Source: an uncultured Acetatifactor sp.
GTDB taxonomy: Bacteria > Bacillota > Clostridia > Lachnospirales > Lachnospiraceae
Length of the DNA: 33,954 bases
NCBI GenBank assembly: GCA_947629645.1
Contig: CANREV010000034.1
Location: 1-33,954, forward strand
Reading direction: 5' to 3'
The notes under the pieces are model-generated. The model was given only the letters and a program-made list of their open reading frames with translations. It did no database searches and had not been told where the DNA came from. The translations under genes and the position numbers were made by a program. This document shows, in pieces, positions 16,880 to 24,550 of this stretch. Every line of letters begins with the position of its first letter. The stretch's first letter is position 1.

Positions 16880-17047
16880 CTATGATTCTTCCACATCGCT
16901 AAAATGCCAGATCCGGATATTAAATTCCGCCACAGGCGTATCACAATAAAGACATTTTTTCGCCCCCAGCTTCGGCAAAGGCGCGCCGCAGTCAGGACAA
17001 TTCATGGCAAGGCCCGCCTCCGCCTGATTCTTGATGATGTCCCGCCG
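16880..17047 (-). pseudogene. Zinc-ribbon C-terminal remnant or microprotein
   Basis: A short minus-strand frame runs from just after a TGA at 17048-17050 to a TAG at 16880-16882. From its only ATG (17003-17005) it encodes 41 residues with two CxxC pairs (NCPDCGAP and KCLYCDTP), a compact zinc ribbon, ending in NIRIWHFSDVEES. Upstream of that ATG the frame still reads like protein (DIIKNQAEAGLA), which suggests the tail of a longer zinc-ribbon protein whose 5' part is lost. A GGAGG lies 11 nt before the ATG, so a real 41-aa protein (16880-17005) remains possible. It lies between the SPFH/zinc-ribbon gene and pcrA. The 175 bp between it and the SPFH stop hold no feature I can see. Confidence 0.5.
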
Positions 17048-17224
17048 TCAACTTTTATCCCTTCCCTCCACACATTCAAATACACAAAATCGCAGCAGCC
17101 AGATTCGACATAAACCGAATGCTGACCGCCGCGACATACAGCTCTTTACCTGTCATGCAGCCATGGCGGAATCACACGAAAACAGGATTCTGACTTCACG
17201 CGTCATAAAGCCTGGCGTCTACGC

Positions 17225-18598
17225 TCAGACCCTGTCGTTATCGTCAAACACATCGCCGCATTCCGGACAGAACTTAGGGGGATGGGCCGGATCCTCGGGC
17301 TCCCAGCCGCACTTATCACACCTGTAAAGAGGCGCTCCCTCCGGCTTCTTTGCGCCGCAATTGGTGCAGAACTTCCCCTGGTTTACCGCCCCGCATCCGC
17401 AGGTCCAGCCCGCATCGGAAGGCTTAGGAGCGCCGCACTCCGCGCAGAATCTCCCCCGATTGTCGCTATGACCGCACTTGCAGGTCCAGCCCGGCACCGG
17501 CGCCGACATATTCGGATTGGGCGCCTGCATCTGCGGCATCTGCTGTCCGGAGGCCTGACTGCCTCCATTCCCCATCATATTTCCAAATCCGCCGCCGTTC
17601 ATCATATTGCTCATCATTCCCATTGCCATCATATTCATGGCGCTGTTCATGGGAGTGCCGCCTTCATCCTTTCCGCCGCCGGAAAGATTCGTATTCTCGA
17701 TCATCTTAGCGAAAGCTTCGCTCTGTCTGGCCGCCTGCATATCCGTGCTGCGAAGCATAGCGGTATCCTGCCACTTCTGAAATCTCTCCCTGTCCTCGGG
17801 AAGCATATCGGCGCTGTTGATGGTCATCTTTACCATCTGAAGGCCACGCAGCTGCGTCCACTGTGCCGATAATTCTTCCGTAAGATATTTACAGATCTCC
17901 CCGGAAAAGCCGGGGATCTCATAGGGGCGCACGCCCTGAGCGGAAATCTTTGCGAAAGCGGGTTGTAAAGCCGTTAAAAGCTCGCTTTTTAAAGCCGCCA
18001 GCAGGTCGGTCTTTTGATAGCTGTCCGTCACATTCGCGCACACATTGGTGTAAAACAACAAAGGATCCACAATTTTAAAAGAATATTGCCCGTTTACCTT
18101 CACCGCCGTATCAAAATCAAAACCTGTGTTTTTGTCAAGCACGCGGAAGGGAATGGGACTGGGCGTACCGAACAGGTTATTCATGATTTCCTTTGTGTTG
18201 AAGTAATAAACTCTCTGATCCTTCGCCGTATTGCCGCCAAAGCTGATCCTCCTGCCAAGAGTGGAGAAAGTCTTCTTCACATTTTCACCCAGATTCCCGT
18301 AAAAAATGCTGGGCTCTGCAGAGTGGTCGTAAACAAATTCGCCGGCCTCGGCGCACACGTCCGCAATTCCGCCCTGGTCTACGATCATCATACACTGGCC
18401 TTCGTTGACAGCAATCACAGAACCGTTGGAAATGATATTGTCAACGCCTTTCGTATTGCTGTTACGACCGTCCGTCACCCTCTTCTGCCCTTTTACCATC
18501 AAAATATCGTTGGAAAGAGAGTCACAATAAAAATACTCACGCCACTGGTCCGCAGTAACCGTTGAAACCGCGTCTTTTACAGCTTTAATCAATCCCAT
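17225..18598 (-). CDS. SPFH-domain protein with C-terminal zinc ribbons (YdjI-like)
   Basis: A 457-aa protein resembling Bacillus YdjI and the so-called virion core protein family. An SPFH/band-7-like domain covers about residues 20-290. It is followed by a Met/Gly/Asn-rich low-complexity linker (about 310-370) and three zinc ribbons: CKCG/CAECG, CGCG/CTNCG and CDKCG/CPECG. There is no membrane helix, so association with membranes would be peripheral or through partners. In Bacillus, YdjI takes part in a membrane stress complex with YdjGH-type zinc-ribbon proteins; the remnant just downstream may be the trace of such a partner here. Strong AGGAGG precedes the ATG. It has its own promoter at 18674-18702. 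Function in this organism is inference. Confidence 0.87.
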   Translation of the reverse strand: MGLIKAVKDAVSTVTADQWREYFYCDSLSNDILMVKGQKRVTDGRNSNTKGVDNIISNGSVIAVNEGQCMMIVDQGGIADVCAEAGEFVYDHSAEPSIFYGNLGENVKKTFSTLGRRISFGGNTAKDQRVYYFNTKEIMNNLFGTPSPIPFRVLDKNTGFDFDTAVKVNGQYSFKIVDPLLFYTNVCANVTDSYQKTDLLAALKSELLTALQPAFAKISAQGVRPYEIPGFSGEICKYLTEELSAQWTQLRGLQMVKMTINSADMLPEDRERFQKWQDTAMLRSTDMQAARQSEAFAKMIENTNLSGGGKDEGGTPMNSAMNMMAMGMMSNMMNGGGFGNMMGNGGSQASGQQMPQMQAPNPNMSAPVPGWTCKCGHSDNRGRFCAECGAPKPSDAGWTCGCGAVNQGKFCTNCGAKKPEGAPLYRCDKCGWEPEDPAHPPKFCPECGDVFDDNDRV

Positions 18599-18673
18599 TC
18601 GTTTACCTCCTGCCCCTTTTAGCGGGCACTGATCTTATATTTGAAGAAAGAATCAGACCGCTCTGTCTGTATC

Positions 18674-18702
18674 ATTTTATCAAATTATAATGATTCCCTC
18701 AA
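18674..18702 (-). promoter_or_regulatory. Sigma-A promoter of the SPFH gene
   Basis: On the minus strand -35 TTGAGG (18697-18702) and -10 TAAAAT (18674-18679) are 17 bp apart. They are about 75 bp upstream of the start codon. Confidence 0.6.
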
Positions 18703-18747
18703 CTGATTTGAAAAAAATTTCTTTCACAAAAAGATTTCCGCAAAATC

Positions 18748-18776
18748 TTTACAAATCATCGGGATTTTAATAAACT
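18748..18776 (+). promoter_or_regulatory. Sigma-A promoter of the HTH regulator gene
   Basis: -35 TTTACA (18748-18753) and -10 TAAACT (18771-18776) with a 17-bp spacer, about 65 bp ahead of the ATG. It is back to back with the SPFH promoter. Confidence 0.6.
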
Positions 18777-18840
18777 GAGAATCATACAGAGCATTTCGAT
18801 CCACTTCTACATCATTTTACAACAAAGGGAGCGTTTCAGC

Positions 18841-19326
18841 ATGGGGAAAAAAGCTACAAAAGCAGCAGATAATATGTATTATCTTGCACGTTCCGAGGCA
18901 GCGAATGCAAACGATGACTTTGCCAGCCGCGAAAAGGCCGCTGAACTCATCGGCATCGACCGGACACGCCTTGCAAGAATCGAACTGGATACTGTCTCTC
19001 CTTACCCAGAAGAGGTAAAGGCAATGGCAAAAGCCTACAACACGCCTGAACTGTGCAACAGCTATTGTTCCAGGGAATGCCCGATCGGAAAAGGAAACGT
19101 CCCCGAAGTCACCATAGACGATTTCGACCGTCTTGCCCTAAAGACCCTGGGATCCTTGAAAGATATCGATGCTCTGCGCGCTTCCCTGATCTCCATCTCG
19201 GAAGACGGCGTCATCGAGGAGAAAGAGCGCCCGGCCTTTCAGAATATTCTCGATTCGTTAGAGAAAATAAGCGCCAACGCAAAAGCCCTTCAACTGTGGG
19301 CCATCAAAAACATCAGGCTCAAATAA
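18841..19326 (+). CDS. XRE-like helix-turn-helix protein
   Basis: A 161-aa cytoplasmic protein. Residues about 29-65 (SREKAAELIGIDRTRLARIELDTVSPYPEEVKAMAKAY) read as a Cro/XRE helix-turn-helix with the canonical recognition-helix spacing. It is followed by a cysteine pair in NSYCSRECPIG (about 77-87) and a helical C-terminal half with a predicted coiled-coil character (LRASLISISEDGVIEEKERPAFQNILDSLEKI). Its targets are unknown. AAGGGAG lies 9 nt before the ATG and the gene is transcribed alone, divergently from the SPFH gene, so it might regulate that neighbour. The two cysteines could bind metal or sense redox state, which is speculation. Confidence 0.8.
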   Translation: MGKKATKAADNMYYLARSEAANANDDFASREKAAELIGIDRTRLARIELDTVSPYPEEVKAMAKAYNTPELCNSYCSRECPIGKGNVPEVTIDDFDRLALKTLGSLKDIDALRASLISISEDGVIEEKERPAFQNILDSLEKISANAKALQLWAIKNIRLK

Positions 19327-19424
19327 CCGCATTTTTGAAAACACAATATCGGCGCCGCCTCCCCCGCTGACAGTATCCGGAATTTCCGCGGACGACAAAC
19401 GACGCCGTTTGATACAGGCGAATC

Positions 19425-20444
19425 TTATTTTACGGCTTCCTGCGCAAATTCTTTGGTCACCAGATCTTCGTAGGGGACTCTCTTTTCCAGCACACCGGAA
19501 TCATCCAGAATATTCTGCAGCAGATCAAACGCGTCTTCCTCAAAGATCAGATTATCTTTCCAGGTATCCTGATCATAATAGCGCTTTATAATAGTCGTCA
19601 GAGTCTCTATATCCGTCTCCGGGAACTGAGGCGCTATCGCTTCCGCGATCTCATCGGGCGTATGGCTCTTTACAAAGTCCATACCCTTTTGGAGGGCATT
19701 GGTAAATGCCTGAACCGTATCCTTATTTTTCTCCAGATAACTCTTTTTAGCGGAAAACGAGGTATAAGGCACATAGCCGGAATCCTCGCCAAGGGAAGCT
19801 ACCACATATCCCTCTCCCTTCTGCTCGAGAGCAGTTGCATGAGGCTCGAACTCTACGGTGAAATCCCCCTGTCCGCCGGAAAAAGCGGCGGCGGTAGAGC
19901 CGAAGTCAATGCTTTGGTCAATGTTTACATCCGCCATGGGATCGATATTGTGCTTATTCAGGATATATTCAAAGACCATCTCCGGCATACCGCCAGCTCT
20001 GCCTCCAAGCACATCCTTTCCCACAATCATCTCCCATTCAAAGTTGTCAATGGGCTCTCTTGATACCAAAAAATTTCCGGCACGCTGGGTCAGCTGCGCA
20101 AAATTTACCACATAATCCTCCGTACCTCCCGCATAAGTGTAAATGGTACTTTCGCAGCCCATAAAACCGATATCCGCTTCACCGGTCAGGACCGCCGTCA
20201 TCGTCTTATCCGCCCCAAAACCGGTAATCAGTTCCAGGTCAATGCCTTCCTCCTCAAAGTATCCTTCCTCAATGGCCACATACATAGGCGCGTAAAAGAT
20301 AGAATGAGCCACCTCGTTCAGCACTACTTTTGTCTTACCGTTGCCTGCGTTCGATCCCTGACCGCCGCAGCCCGTCAGCGCAGCGGCTGCGGTCAGCGCC
20401 GCGATCCCTGCCGCTATGATTTTTCTGCCGATCAACCTTTTCAT
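19425..20444 (-). CDS. ABC transporter substrate-binding lipoprotein (NMT1/THI5-like)
   Basis: A 339-aa exported lipoprotein. The signal peptide ends in the lipobox LTGC, with lipidated C26. The mature part is a periplasmic-binding-type II fold of the NMT1/SsuA/ThiY group: KVVLNEVAHSIFYAPMYVAIEEGYFEEEGIDLEL, ADKTMTAVLTGEADIGFMGCEST, and a later QGDFTVEFEPHATALEQKGEG. Such proteins deliver nitrogen- or sulfur-containing organics (taurine, alkanesulfonates, pyrimidine precursors) to an ABC importer; the exact ligand cannot be read. No permease or ATPase gene is adjacent, so it is an orphan in this window. GGAGGAG precedes the ATG. No thiamine riboswitch is visible upstream, which argues weakly against a thiamine role. 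Confidence 0.9.
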   Translation of the reverse strand: MKRLIGRKIIAAGIAALTAAAALTGCGGQGSNAGNGKTKVVLNEVAHSIFYAPMYVAIEEGYFEEEGIDLELITGFGADKTMTAVLTGEADIGFMGCESTIYTYAGGTEDYVVNFAQLTQRAGNFLVSREPIDNFEWEMIVGKDVLGGRAGGMPEMVFEYILNKHNIDPMADVNIDQSIDFGSTAAAFSGGQGDFTVEFEPHATALEQKGEGYVVASLGEDSGYVPYTSFSAKKSYLEKNKDTVQAFTNALQKGMDFVKSHTPDEIAEAIAPQFPETDIETLTTIIKRYYDQDTWKDNLIFEEDAFDLLQNILDDSGVLEKRVPYEDLVTKEFAQEAVK

Positions 20445-20518
20445 AAAAAACTCCTCCTTTTGATGCTTTATCTTATGAGGATTCCATGAAAAGGTTACAA
20501 AAAAGGACTGTCGCCCGC

Positions 20519-20938
20519 CTACAGATTTGCTTTGATCTTTTGAATCATCTCGTCATACTCCGCATCGGTAAGAAACGTTTTCCCAGGATTCATCTGGAAG
20601 GTACCGCCCCATTCGTCTTTGCCCTCATACTTTGGACAAAGATGCATGTGCAGATGACATCCCGTATCGCCATAAGCTCCATAATTCAGCTTATCAGGGT
20701 GAAAAGCGGCATGGATAGCCCTCGCCGCATGCGCTACATCCGCCATAAACAAATTTCTCTCTTCATCAGAGATATCCGCAATCTCGCTGACGTGATCTTT
20801 ATACGCCACAATACAGCGGCCGGGCTTTGACTGCTCCTTAAACAGGATCAGACTGCTCACTTGCAGATCACAGATAAAGATACCGAACTTGTCCAGCAAT
20901 TCTCCTCTCATACAATATCCGCAATTAGAATCCTTCAT
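20519..20938 (-). CDS. HIT family nucleotide-binding protein
   Basis: A 139-aa histidine-triad protein. The active-site triad reads HLHMHL (95-100), preceded by the hydrophobic GRCIVAYKDHVSEIADIS block usual for HIT hydrolases. Members hydrolyse or transfer nucleoside monophosphates from dinucleotides or phosphoramidates; this one's substrate is unknown. A CxxC pair at C6-C9 (CGYC) near the N-terminus is common in HIT proteins that bind zinc. The start codon overlaps the stop of the DUF1836 gene by 4 bp (ATGA) with GGAGG 9 nt upstream, so the two are translationally coupled. Confidence 0.92.
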   Translation of the reverse strand: MKDSNCGYCMRGELLDKFGIFICDLQVSSLILFKEQSKPGRCIVAYKDHVSEIADISDEERNLFMADVAHAARAIHAAFHPDKLNYGAYGDTGCHLHMHLCPKYEGKDEWGGTFQMNPGKTFLTDAEYDEMIQKIKANL

Positions 20939-21636
20939 TTTTCCGTTCCTCCATTTTCCTTTTCCGGTTTTTCGCCTTTATTATTTTTCTTTTTACCGCT
21001 TTCCGCCTTGCCCGGGCAATCCGTTGCTGCCTGTTTTTGCGCCAGCGCATCCACGATCTTTTCGATGATCAGCTTTTTTACATATACATCGTAGCTCAGC
21101 GCGCAGATAAAAGAAAAGTTTTTCAAAAAATCCGCCGTCTCTTCGGGAGCGTTTTGAAAGGTTTCCTGCGCTGTGTGATATTTCCGCGCCACATCGTCCT
21201 TCAGCGTCTCGATCTCGGCTTTTTCCATGGTGAACACTTCCTGATAAATGCTCTCCAGATTAAAATCCTCTCCGGTTTTAAAATACTTCTCTGTAATGGG
21301 CCTTAAAAGCGTCTGAATATCGTTGATAGACAGAACTCCTTTGTAATAATAAATAAAGATCAAAAGCAGGACATGCTCTTTGGAATACTTCTTTTTCACA
21401 GGCGGCGGAAGCAGATTATTTTTGGCATAATTGTTGATCATCGTCTTAGTCAGGATCTTATCTTCCCCCGGATACCTGGATGAGGGTTTGAGCTTTTTAT
21501 CCATAAAAGTAGTGACCTGGTCCATATACAGGTCAATATTAGGGATATCCTCAGATTCGATATGCTCTATCCTGTCGAGGCTTGCCAATATACTGTTCAA
21601 TAAATCATCGCTGTTGATCGTCATATTCCCTCTCAT
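20935..21636 (-). CDS. DUF1836 domain protein (MerR-like regulator)
   Basis: A 233-aa protein of the DUF1836 type. The region from LTKTMINNYAKNNLLPPPVKKKYSKEHVLLLIFIYYYKGVLSINDIQTLL resembles a winged-helix MerR-like DNA-binding fold: a short recognition motif, then a helix reading the sequence of its own regulon. A long helical C-terminal part ends in a charged KKKNNKGEKPEKENGG tail. Its targets and ligand are unknown. The start at 21634-21636 has GGGAG 7 nt upstream; the next ATG, four codons on, has its ribosome site too close. It is the first gene of a two-gene transcript with the HIT gene. Confidence 0.85.
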   Translation of the reverse strand: MRGNMTINSDDLLNSILASLDRIEHIESEDIPNIDLYMDQVTTFMDKKLKPSSRYPGEDKILTKTMINNYAKNNLLPPPVKKKYSKEHVLLLIFIYYYKGVLSINDIQTLLRPITEKYFKTGEDFNLESIYQEVFTMEKAEIETLKDDVARKYHTAQETFQNAPEETADFLKNFSFICALSYDVYVKKLIIEKIVDALAQKQAATDCPGKAESGKKKNNKGEKPEKENGGTEK

Positions 21637-21766
21637 TCTGCCGCTCCCGGCGGCAATCCCTCTTCTGTTTCGATCTCCTTTCCATTATATAGTATCCATT
21701 ACTACATGACAACCGTTTCTTTGATTATTTGCAAATCCATCGTGCAGAAATCATTGTTTTTCCTTC

Positions 21767-21795
21767 TTTACTTTGAAACTTTCATATGTTAAAAT
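21767..21795 (+). promoter_or_regulatory. Sigma-A promoter of yerC
   Basis: -35 TTTACT (21767-21772) and -10 TAAAAT (21790-21795) are separated by 17 bp. The predicted start of transcription is near 21802, at the edge of the palindromic block. Confidence 0.6.
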
Positions 21796-21798
21796 AAA

Positions 21799-21835
21799 GA
21801 ATGTAAAGCTGTAAAACTTTACAGTGTAAAAGTAT
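21799..21835 (+). promoter_or_regulatory. Palindromic candidate operator of yerC
   Basis: The block holds CTGTAAA-AC-TTTACAG (21809-21824), an exact inverted repeat, and an overlapping GTAAAG...CTTTAC pair (21803-21808 with 21817-21822). A further GTAAAAG copy sits at 21826-21832. It covers the predicted transcription start and ends about 20 bp before the start codon. Such a site before a TrpR-type gene suggests autoregulation, which is inference. Confidence 0.5.
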
Positions 21836-21852
21836 GTGGAGAGGTGTTTCCT

Positions 21853-22149
21853 ATGAATAAGAAAATAAAGACGGAAGCTGTAGATTCCCTGTTTGATGCG
21901 GTTTTATGCCTGAAAACCAGAGAGGAATGTTACAGCTTTTTTGAGGATCTTTGTACGGTAAACGAACTTCTTTCCTTGTCCCAGCGTTTCGAGGTTGCCG
22001 CCATGTTAAAAAACAAAAAGACATACCTTGAGATTGCGGAAAAAACAGGCGCTTCCACCGCTACGATCAGCCGTGTGAATCGCTCGCTGAACTATGGCAA
22101 CGATGGATACGATCTGGTCTTTGGGCGCATGGAAAACAAGGCAGATTAA
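21853..22149 (+). CDS. yerC: YerC/YecD family TrpR-related regulator
   Basis: A 98-aa protein of the TrpR-like YerC/YecD family, typically about 95-105 aa. The N-terminal helices (VDSLFDAVLCLKTREECYSFFEDLCTVNELLSLSQRFEVAAML) form the dimerisation part, and KKTYLEIAEKTGASTATISRVNRSLNYG is the helix-turn-helix that ends in the conserved RVNRSLNYG turn. Its regulon is not known. The ATG at 21853-21855 is preceded by GGAGAGG with an 8-nt spacer; a GTG at 21844 is the other candidate, but it lies inside that ribosome site. It is monocistronic. The 80 bp after it hold only a weak hairpin and no clear terminator. Confidence 0.92.
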   Translation: MNKKIKTEAVDSLFDAVLCLKTREECYSFFEDLCTVNELLSLSQRFEVAAMLKNKKTYLEIAEKTGASTATISRVNRSLNYGNDGYDLVFGRMENKAD

Positions 22150-22228
22150 AATAATCTCCTGCGCTGAACGCGACATTTTTTAAGATCACGTCCGCATCCA
22201 TTTTCCCGGCGCACATTATCTTACTGCC

Positions 22229-22735
22229 TTACTGCTGAGTCTGAGGAGGCTGATCTGACGCAGGAGTTTCATCAGAACTGTTCTCCTCTCTGTTAGCCTC
22301 TTCCACCTCGCGCAAAGCTTCCGCGATAGCCGCCTTCGCAGACTTTTTACCTGCCCGCAGCGCTCTGGCGGAAGGTCTGGTCCTCTTTCCGGGCACTTCC
22401 TGATTCATATCGCATCTTCCCTGAAAAACAGCATTTTCATCAATCACTATGACATTGGTGGTGATATCTCCCAGTACGCGCGCCGTTGATGTCAGTTCCG
22501 TCCTCTCCGGAGCGTTAATGTTTCCCTGAATCTCGCCGCCAATGATAGCCGCCTTTGCGACCACGCCTCCGTTAATAACGCCGGTGGCGCCCACAATGAG
22601 CGTTTCGCCCACATTGACATCGCCGTTGATCGTTCCATCCACCCGCACGGAACCGCCCGAACTGAAATCGCCATTGCACTCCGCATCCTTACCTATGATT
22701 GCGGTAATTTTAATTTCATTTTTTTTGCCTGCCAT
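22229..22735 (-). CDS. Bactofilin
   Basis: A 168-aa polymer-forming protein. Residues about 8-115 carry the repeating V/G-rich pattern of a right-handed beta-helix (GDFSSGGSVRVDGTINGDVNVGETLIVGATGVINGGVVAKAAIIGGEIQGNI), flanked by a short polar N-terminus and an extended charged C-terminus (RTRPSARALRAGKKSAKAAIAEAL, then a Gln/Pro/Ser-rich tail). Bactofilins self-assemble without nucleotide into scaffolds that localise cell-wall enzymes. Good GGAGG lies before the ATG. The gene for an M23-like membrane protein lies 114 bp upstream on the same strand, the usual neighbour of bactofilins. Confidence 0.93.
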   Translation of the reverse strand: MAGKKNEIKITAIIGKDAECNGDFSSGGSVRVDGTINGDVNVGETLIVGATGVINGGVVAKAAIIGGEIQGNINAPERTELTSTARVLGDITTNVIVIDENAVFQGRCDMNQEVPGKRTRPSARALRAGKKSAKAAIAEALREVEEANREENSSDETPASDQPPQTQQ

Positions 22736-22849
22736 ATTTTAACCTCCATCTTTATACTTTATAATAACGAATCGTATCCAGGGCGCCGCTTCCCAATGAA
22801 CGATACTTTTTGCCCGCCGCAAAAGGTATATCCAATCGGAAAAGCTGCA

Positions 22850-23575
22850 CTAACCGCTGATCATCAGCATGTCCATAGGATCGATATAATTGCCGTCCTT
22901 CATCATCTGATATCCAAGCTTATTATTTTCATCTTCAATCAGGAAGATGGTAGTTCCCTGAGTGACAGCCTCTCCCTGTTTCACCCTGACCTCGCCCTGA
23001 TTGCGGTAAATGGTAACATATCCGTTACCGTGGTCTACCCAGACGTTATGTCCGAATTCAGGATCATCCGTCACCGCCGTCACTGTGCCGTTGGCAGTAG
23101 CGACCACCATTGTCCCGGAAGATGCCGTAAAAACGCACATCGGATCCCCCTCCGTGACTTCCTCCATGGTAGCGGAACCATTTAAAGGAAATTCCGTAGG
23201 ATTGCTCTGCTTCTCCAGCCGCTCCGAAAGCTCCATCTCATTTTGTACTTTCTGGTTTACAGTATCACTTAAAATCTGAATCTTTTCTTCCTGTGCAGAC
23301 ACCTGACTTTCCAATGTCGCATTCCGCTCCGAAAGCTCCATGTTCTGCGACTCGAGCTGAAGAATCTCGGAAGCGTCCAGGGCCGCCTGATTGATCCTGT
23401 CATCGGTCTCATAAAACGCATACCCGATCACCGCGCCGATCAGTACGCAGAACACTACTATTATCGTCTGTAAAATCCATGGCCGGATACGGAACTGAGC
23501 CAGTCCTGCATCGACAGCGTCCGATGTGATCAGGACAACATGACTGTTTTTCCGTTTATGCCTTTTACTTTTCAT
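22850..23575 (-). CDS. M23-like (LytM) membrane protein without zinc ligands
   Basis: A 241-aa protein with a basic cytoplasmic N-terminus, one membrane helix (about 33-54), a coiled-coil stalk (about 62-130, ILQLESQNMELSERNATLESQVSAQEEKIQIL) and a LytM/M23-fold domain (about 145-235: SSGTMVVATANGTVTAV, HNVWVDHGNGYVTIY). In active M23 endopeptidases the motifs HxxxD and HxH bind zinc. Here the first is replaced (VFTASSGT) and the second becomes LGYQM, so no zinc ligands remain. It is therefore probably a structural or regulatory pseudo-peptidase. The coiled coil followed by a dead LytM domain recalls EnvC/SpoIIQ-type activators. Ribosome site GGAGGTG precedes the ATG. The bactofilin gene is next. 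Confidence 0.88.
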   Translation of the reverse strand: MKSKRHKRKNSHVVLITSDAVDAGLAQFRIRPWILQTIIVVFCVLIGAVIGYAFYETDDRINQAALDASEILQLESQNMELSERNATLESQVSAQEEKIQILSDTVNQKVQNEMELSERLEKQSNPTEFPLNGSATMEEVTEGDPMCVFTASSGTMVVATANGTVTAVTDDPEFGHNVWVDHGNGYVTIYRNQGEVRVKQGEAVTQGTTIFLIEDENNKLGYQMMKDGNYIDPMDMLMISG

Positions 23576-23603
23576 AAAAAAGTCACCTCCGGTAAACCAT
23601 TAC

Positions 23604-23632
23604 ATTTTACCATAGATGACCTTTTACATCAA
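23604..23632 (-). promoter_or_regulatory. Sigma-A promoter of the M23-like/bactofilin genes
   Basis: -35 TTGATG (23627-23632) and -10 TAAAAT (23604-23609) on the minus strand have 17-bp spacing, about 30 bp upstream of the start codon. Confidence 0.65.
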
Positions 23633-23719
23633 TGTTATGTTAATATTTTTGTAACATATTTCCAAATATTCGTGAAATCATTGTGCAGTTTAACAAGTAT
23701 TATTTGATCTTCAAGCCGT

Positions 23720-24493
23720 TTAACGGCATATCTGCAATACCTTTTCCCATTCCAGCGTCCCTCCGAACAGATCCAGCGCGCTGCCGATCGTCACGTTCAG
23801 ACGGCCTTTTCCCAGCTTTTTAATAAGATCCAGATCCTCATAACTGTGTACGCCGCCCGCATAAGTCACCGGCTTTTTCCCCCATTGTCCCAGCAAGGCC
23901 GCCAGTTCCCTCTCTATCCCTTCCGTTTTCCCTTCCACATCCACAGCATGCACCAGGAATTCATCGCAGTAATCAGAAAGCGTCTCCAGAAGCTTTTGAT
24001 CCAGTCTCTCCTCTGTCATCTTCTGCCAGCGGTCCGTGACCACTCTGTACCCATCCGGCGTCCTGCGGCAGGAAACGTCCAGCACAAGGCGTTTCCTTCC
24101 CACAGTCTCAGACATTTCCTTAAGCCTGTCGTACCGGATCTTTCCTCCCTGAAAAACATAGGAGGTGACAATGACGTGAGAAGCGCCCGCCTCCAGAAAA
24201 ATTTTTGCATTTTCAGGGTCGATTCCGCCTCCTGCCTGCAGTCCGCCAGGATACGCCCGCAAAGCAGACAACGCCTGTTCTTTCGTGGCTTCATAATACG
24301 CGCTGTCCCGAGAGTTCAATAAAATGATATGCCCCCCTTTAAGACCTGCCTGACGGTACAATCCGGCAAAAAACGCAGCGTCCTGTTTTGAAACAAAATT
24401 TTCCTCCGCCCTGTCTCCCTTGTCTATCAGGCTTCCGCCCACGATCTGCTTTACCTGTCCATTATGAATGTCGATACACGGTCTGAATTCCAT
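23720..24493 (-). CDS. hisA: HisA-type isomerase, eukaryotic (HIS6) form
   Basis: A 257-aa (beta/alpha)8-barrel that should isomerise ProFAR to PRFAR in histidine synthesis. The sequence tracks fungal HIS6 rather than bacterial HisA: FRPCIDIHNGQVKQIVGGSL at the start, an NFVS motif, the QAGGGI phosphate loop, VIVTSYVF, LVLDVSCRRTPDGYRVV-DRWQ, EFLVHAVDVEGKTEGIE, VTYAGGVHSYEDL and VTIGSALDLFGG near the end. The catalytic Asp candidates are D8 and the Asp of LVLDVSC. Length is as in HIS6 (about 260 aa). The gene stands alone with no other his gene in the window. A GAGGA lies about 10 nt before the ATG, and a candidate promoter lies at 24522-24550. Confidence 0.9.
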   Translation of the reverse strand: MEFRPCIDIHNGQVKQIVGGSLIDKGDRAEENFVSKQDAAFFAGLYRQAGLKGGHIILLNSRDSAYYEATKEQALSALRAYPGGLQAGGGIDPENAKIFLEAGASHVIVTSYVFQGGKIRYDRLKEMSETVGRKRLVLDVSCRRTPDGYRVVTDRWQKMTEERLDQKLLETLSDYCDEFLVHAVDVEGKTEGIERELAALLGQWGKKPVTYAGGVHSYEDLDLIKKLGKGRLNVTIGSALDLFGGTLEWEKVLQICR

Positions 24494-24521
24494 GCGCCAT
24501 CTATCCTCACATTTTCAAATT

Positions 24522-24550
24522 TTTTAGCATTTTACACAGATTTATCCAAT
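24522..24550 (-). promoter_or_regulatory. Candidate promoter of the HisA-type gene
   Basis: -35 TTGGAT (24545-24550) and -10 TAAAAA (24522-24527), 17 bp apart on the minus strand. The -10 box is imperfect. Confidence 0.45.

Noticed and set aside
20445..20518. Possible promoter of the NMT1-type binding protein and terminator of the HIT gene
   Set aside because: The best boxes are 19 bp apart with a poor -10, and the hairpin before the T-run is too weak.
22150..22228. Possible yerC terminator
   Set aside because: Only a 3-bp GCG/CGC hairpin before TTTTTT; too weak to call.
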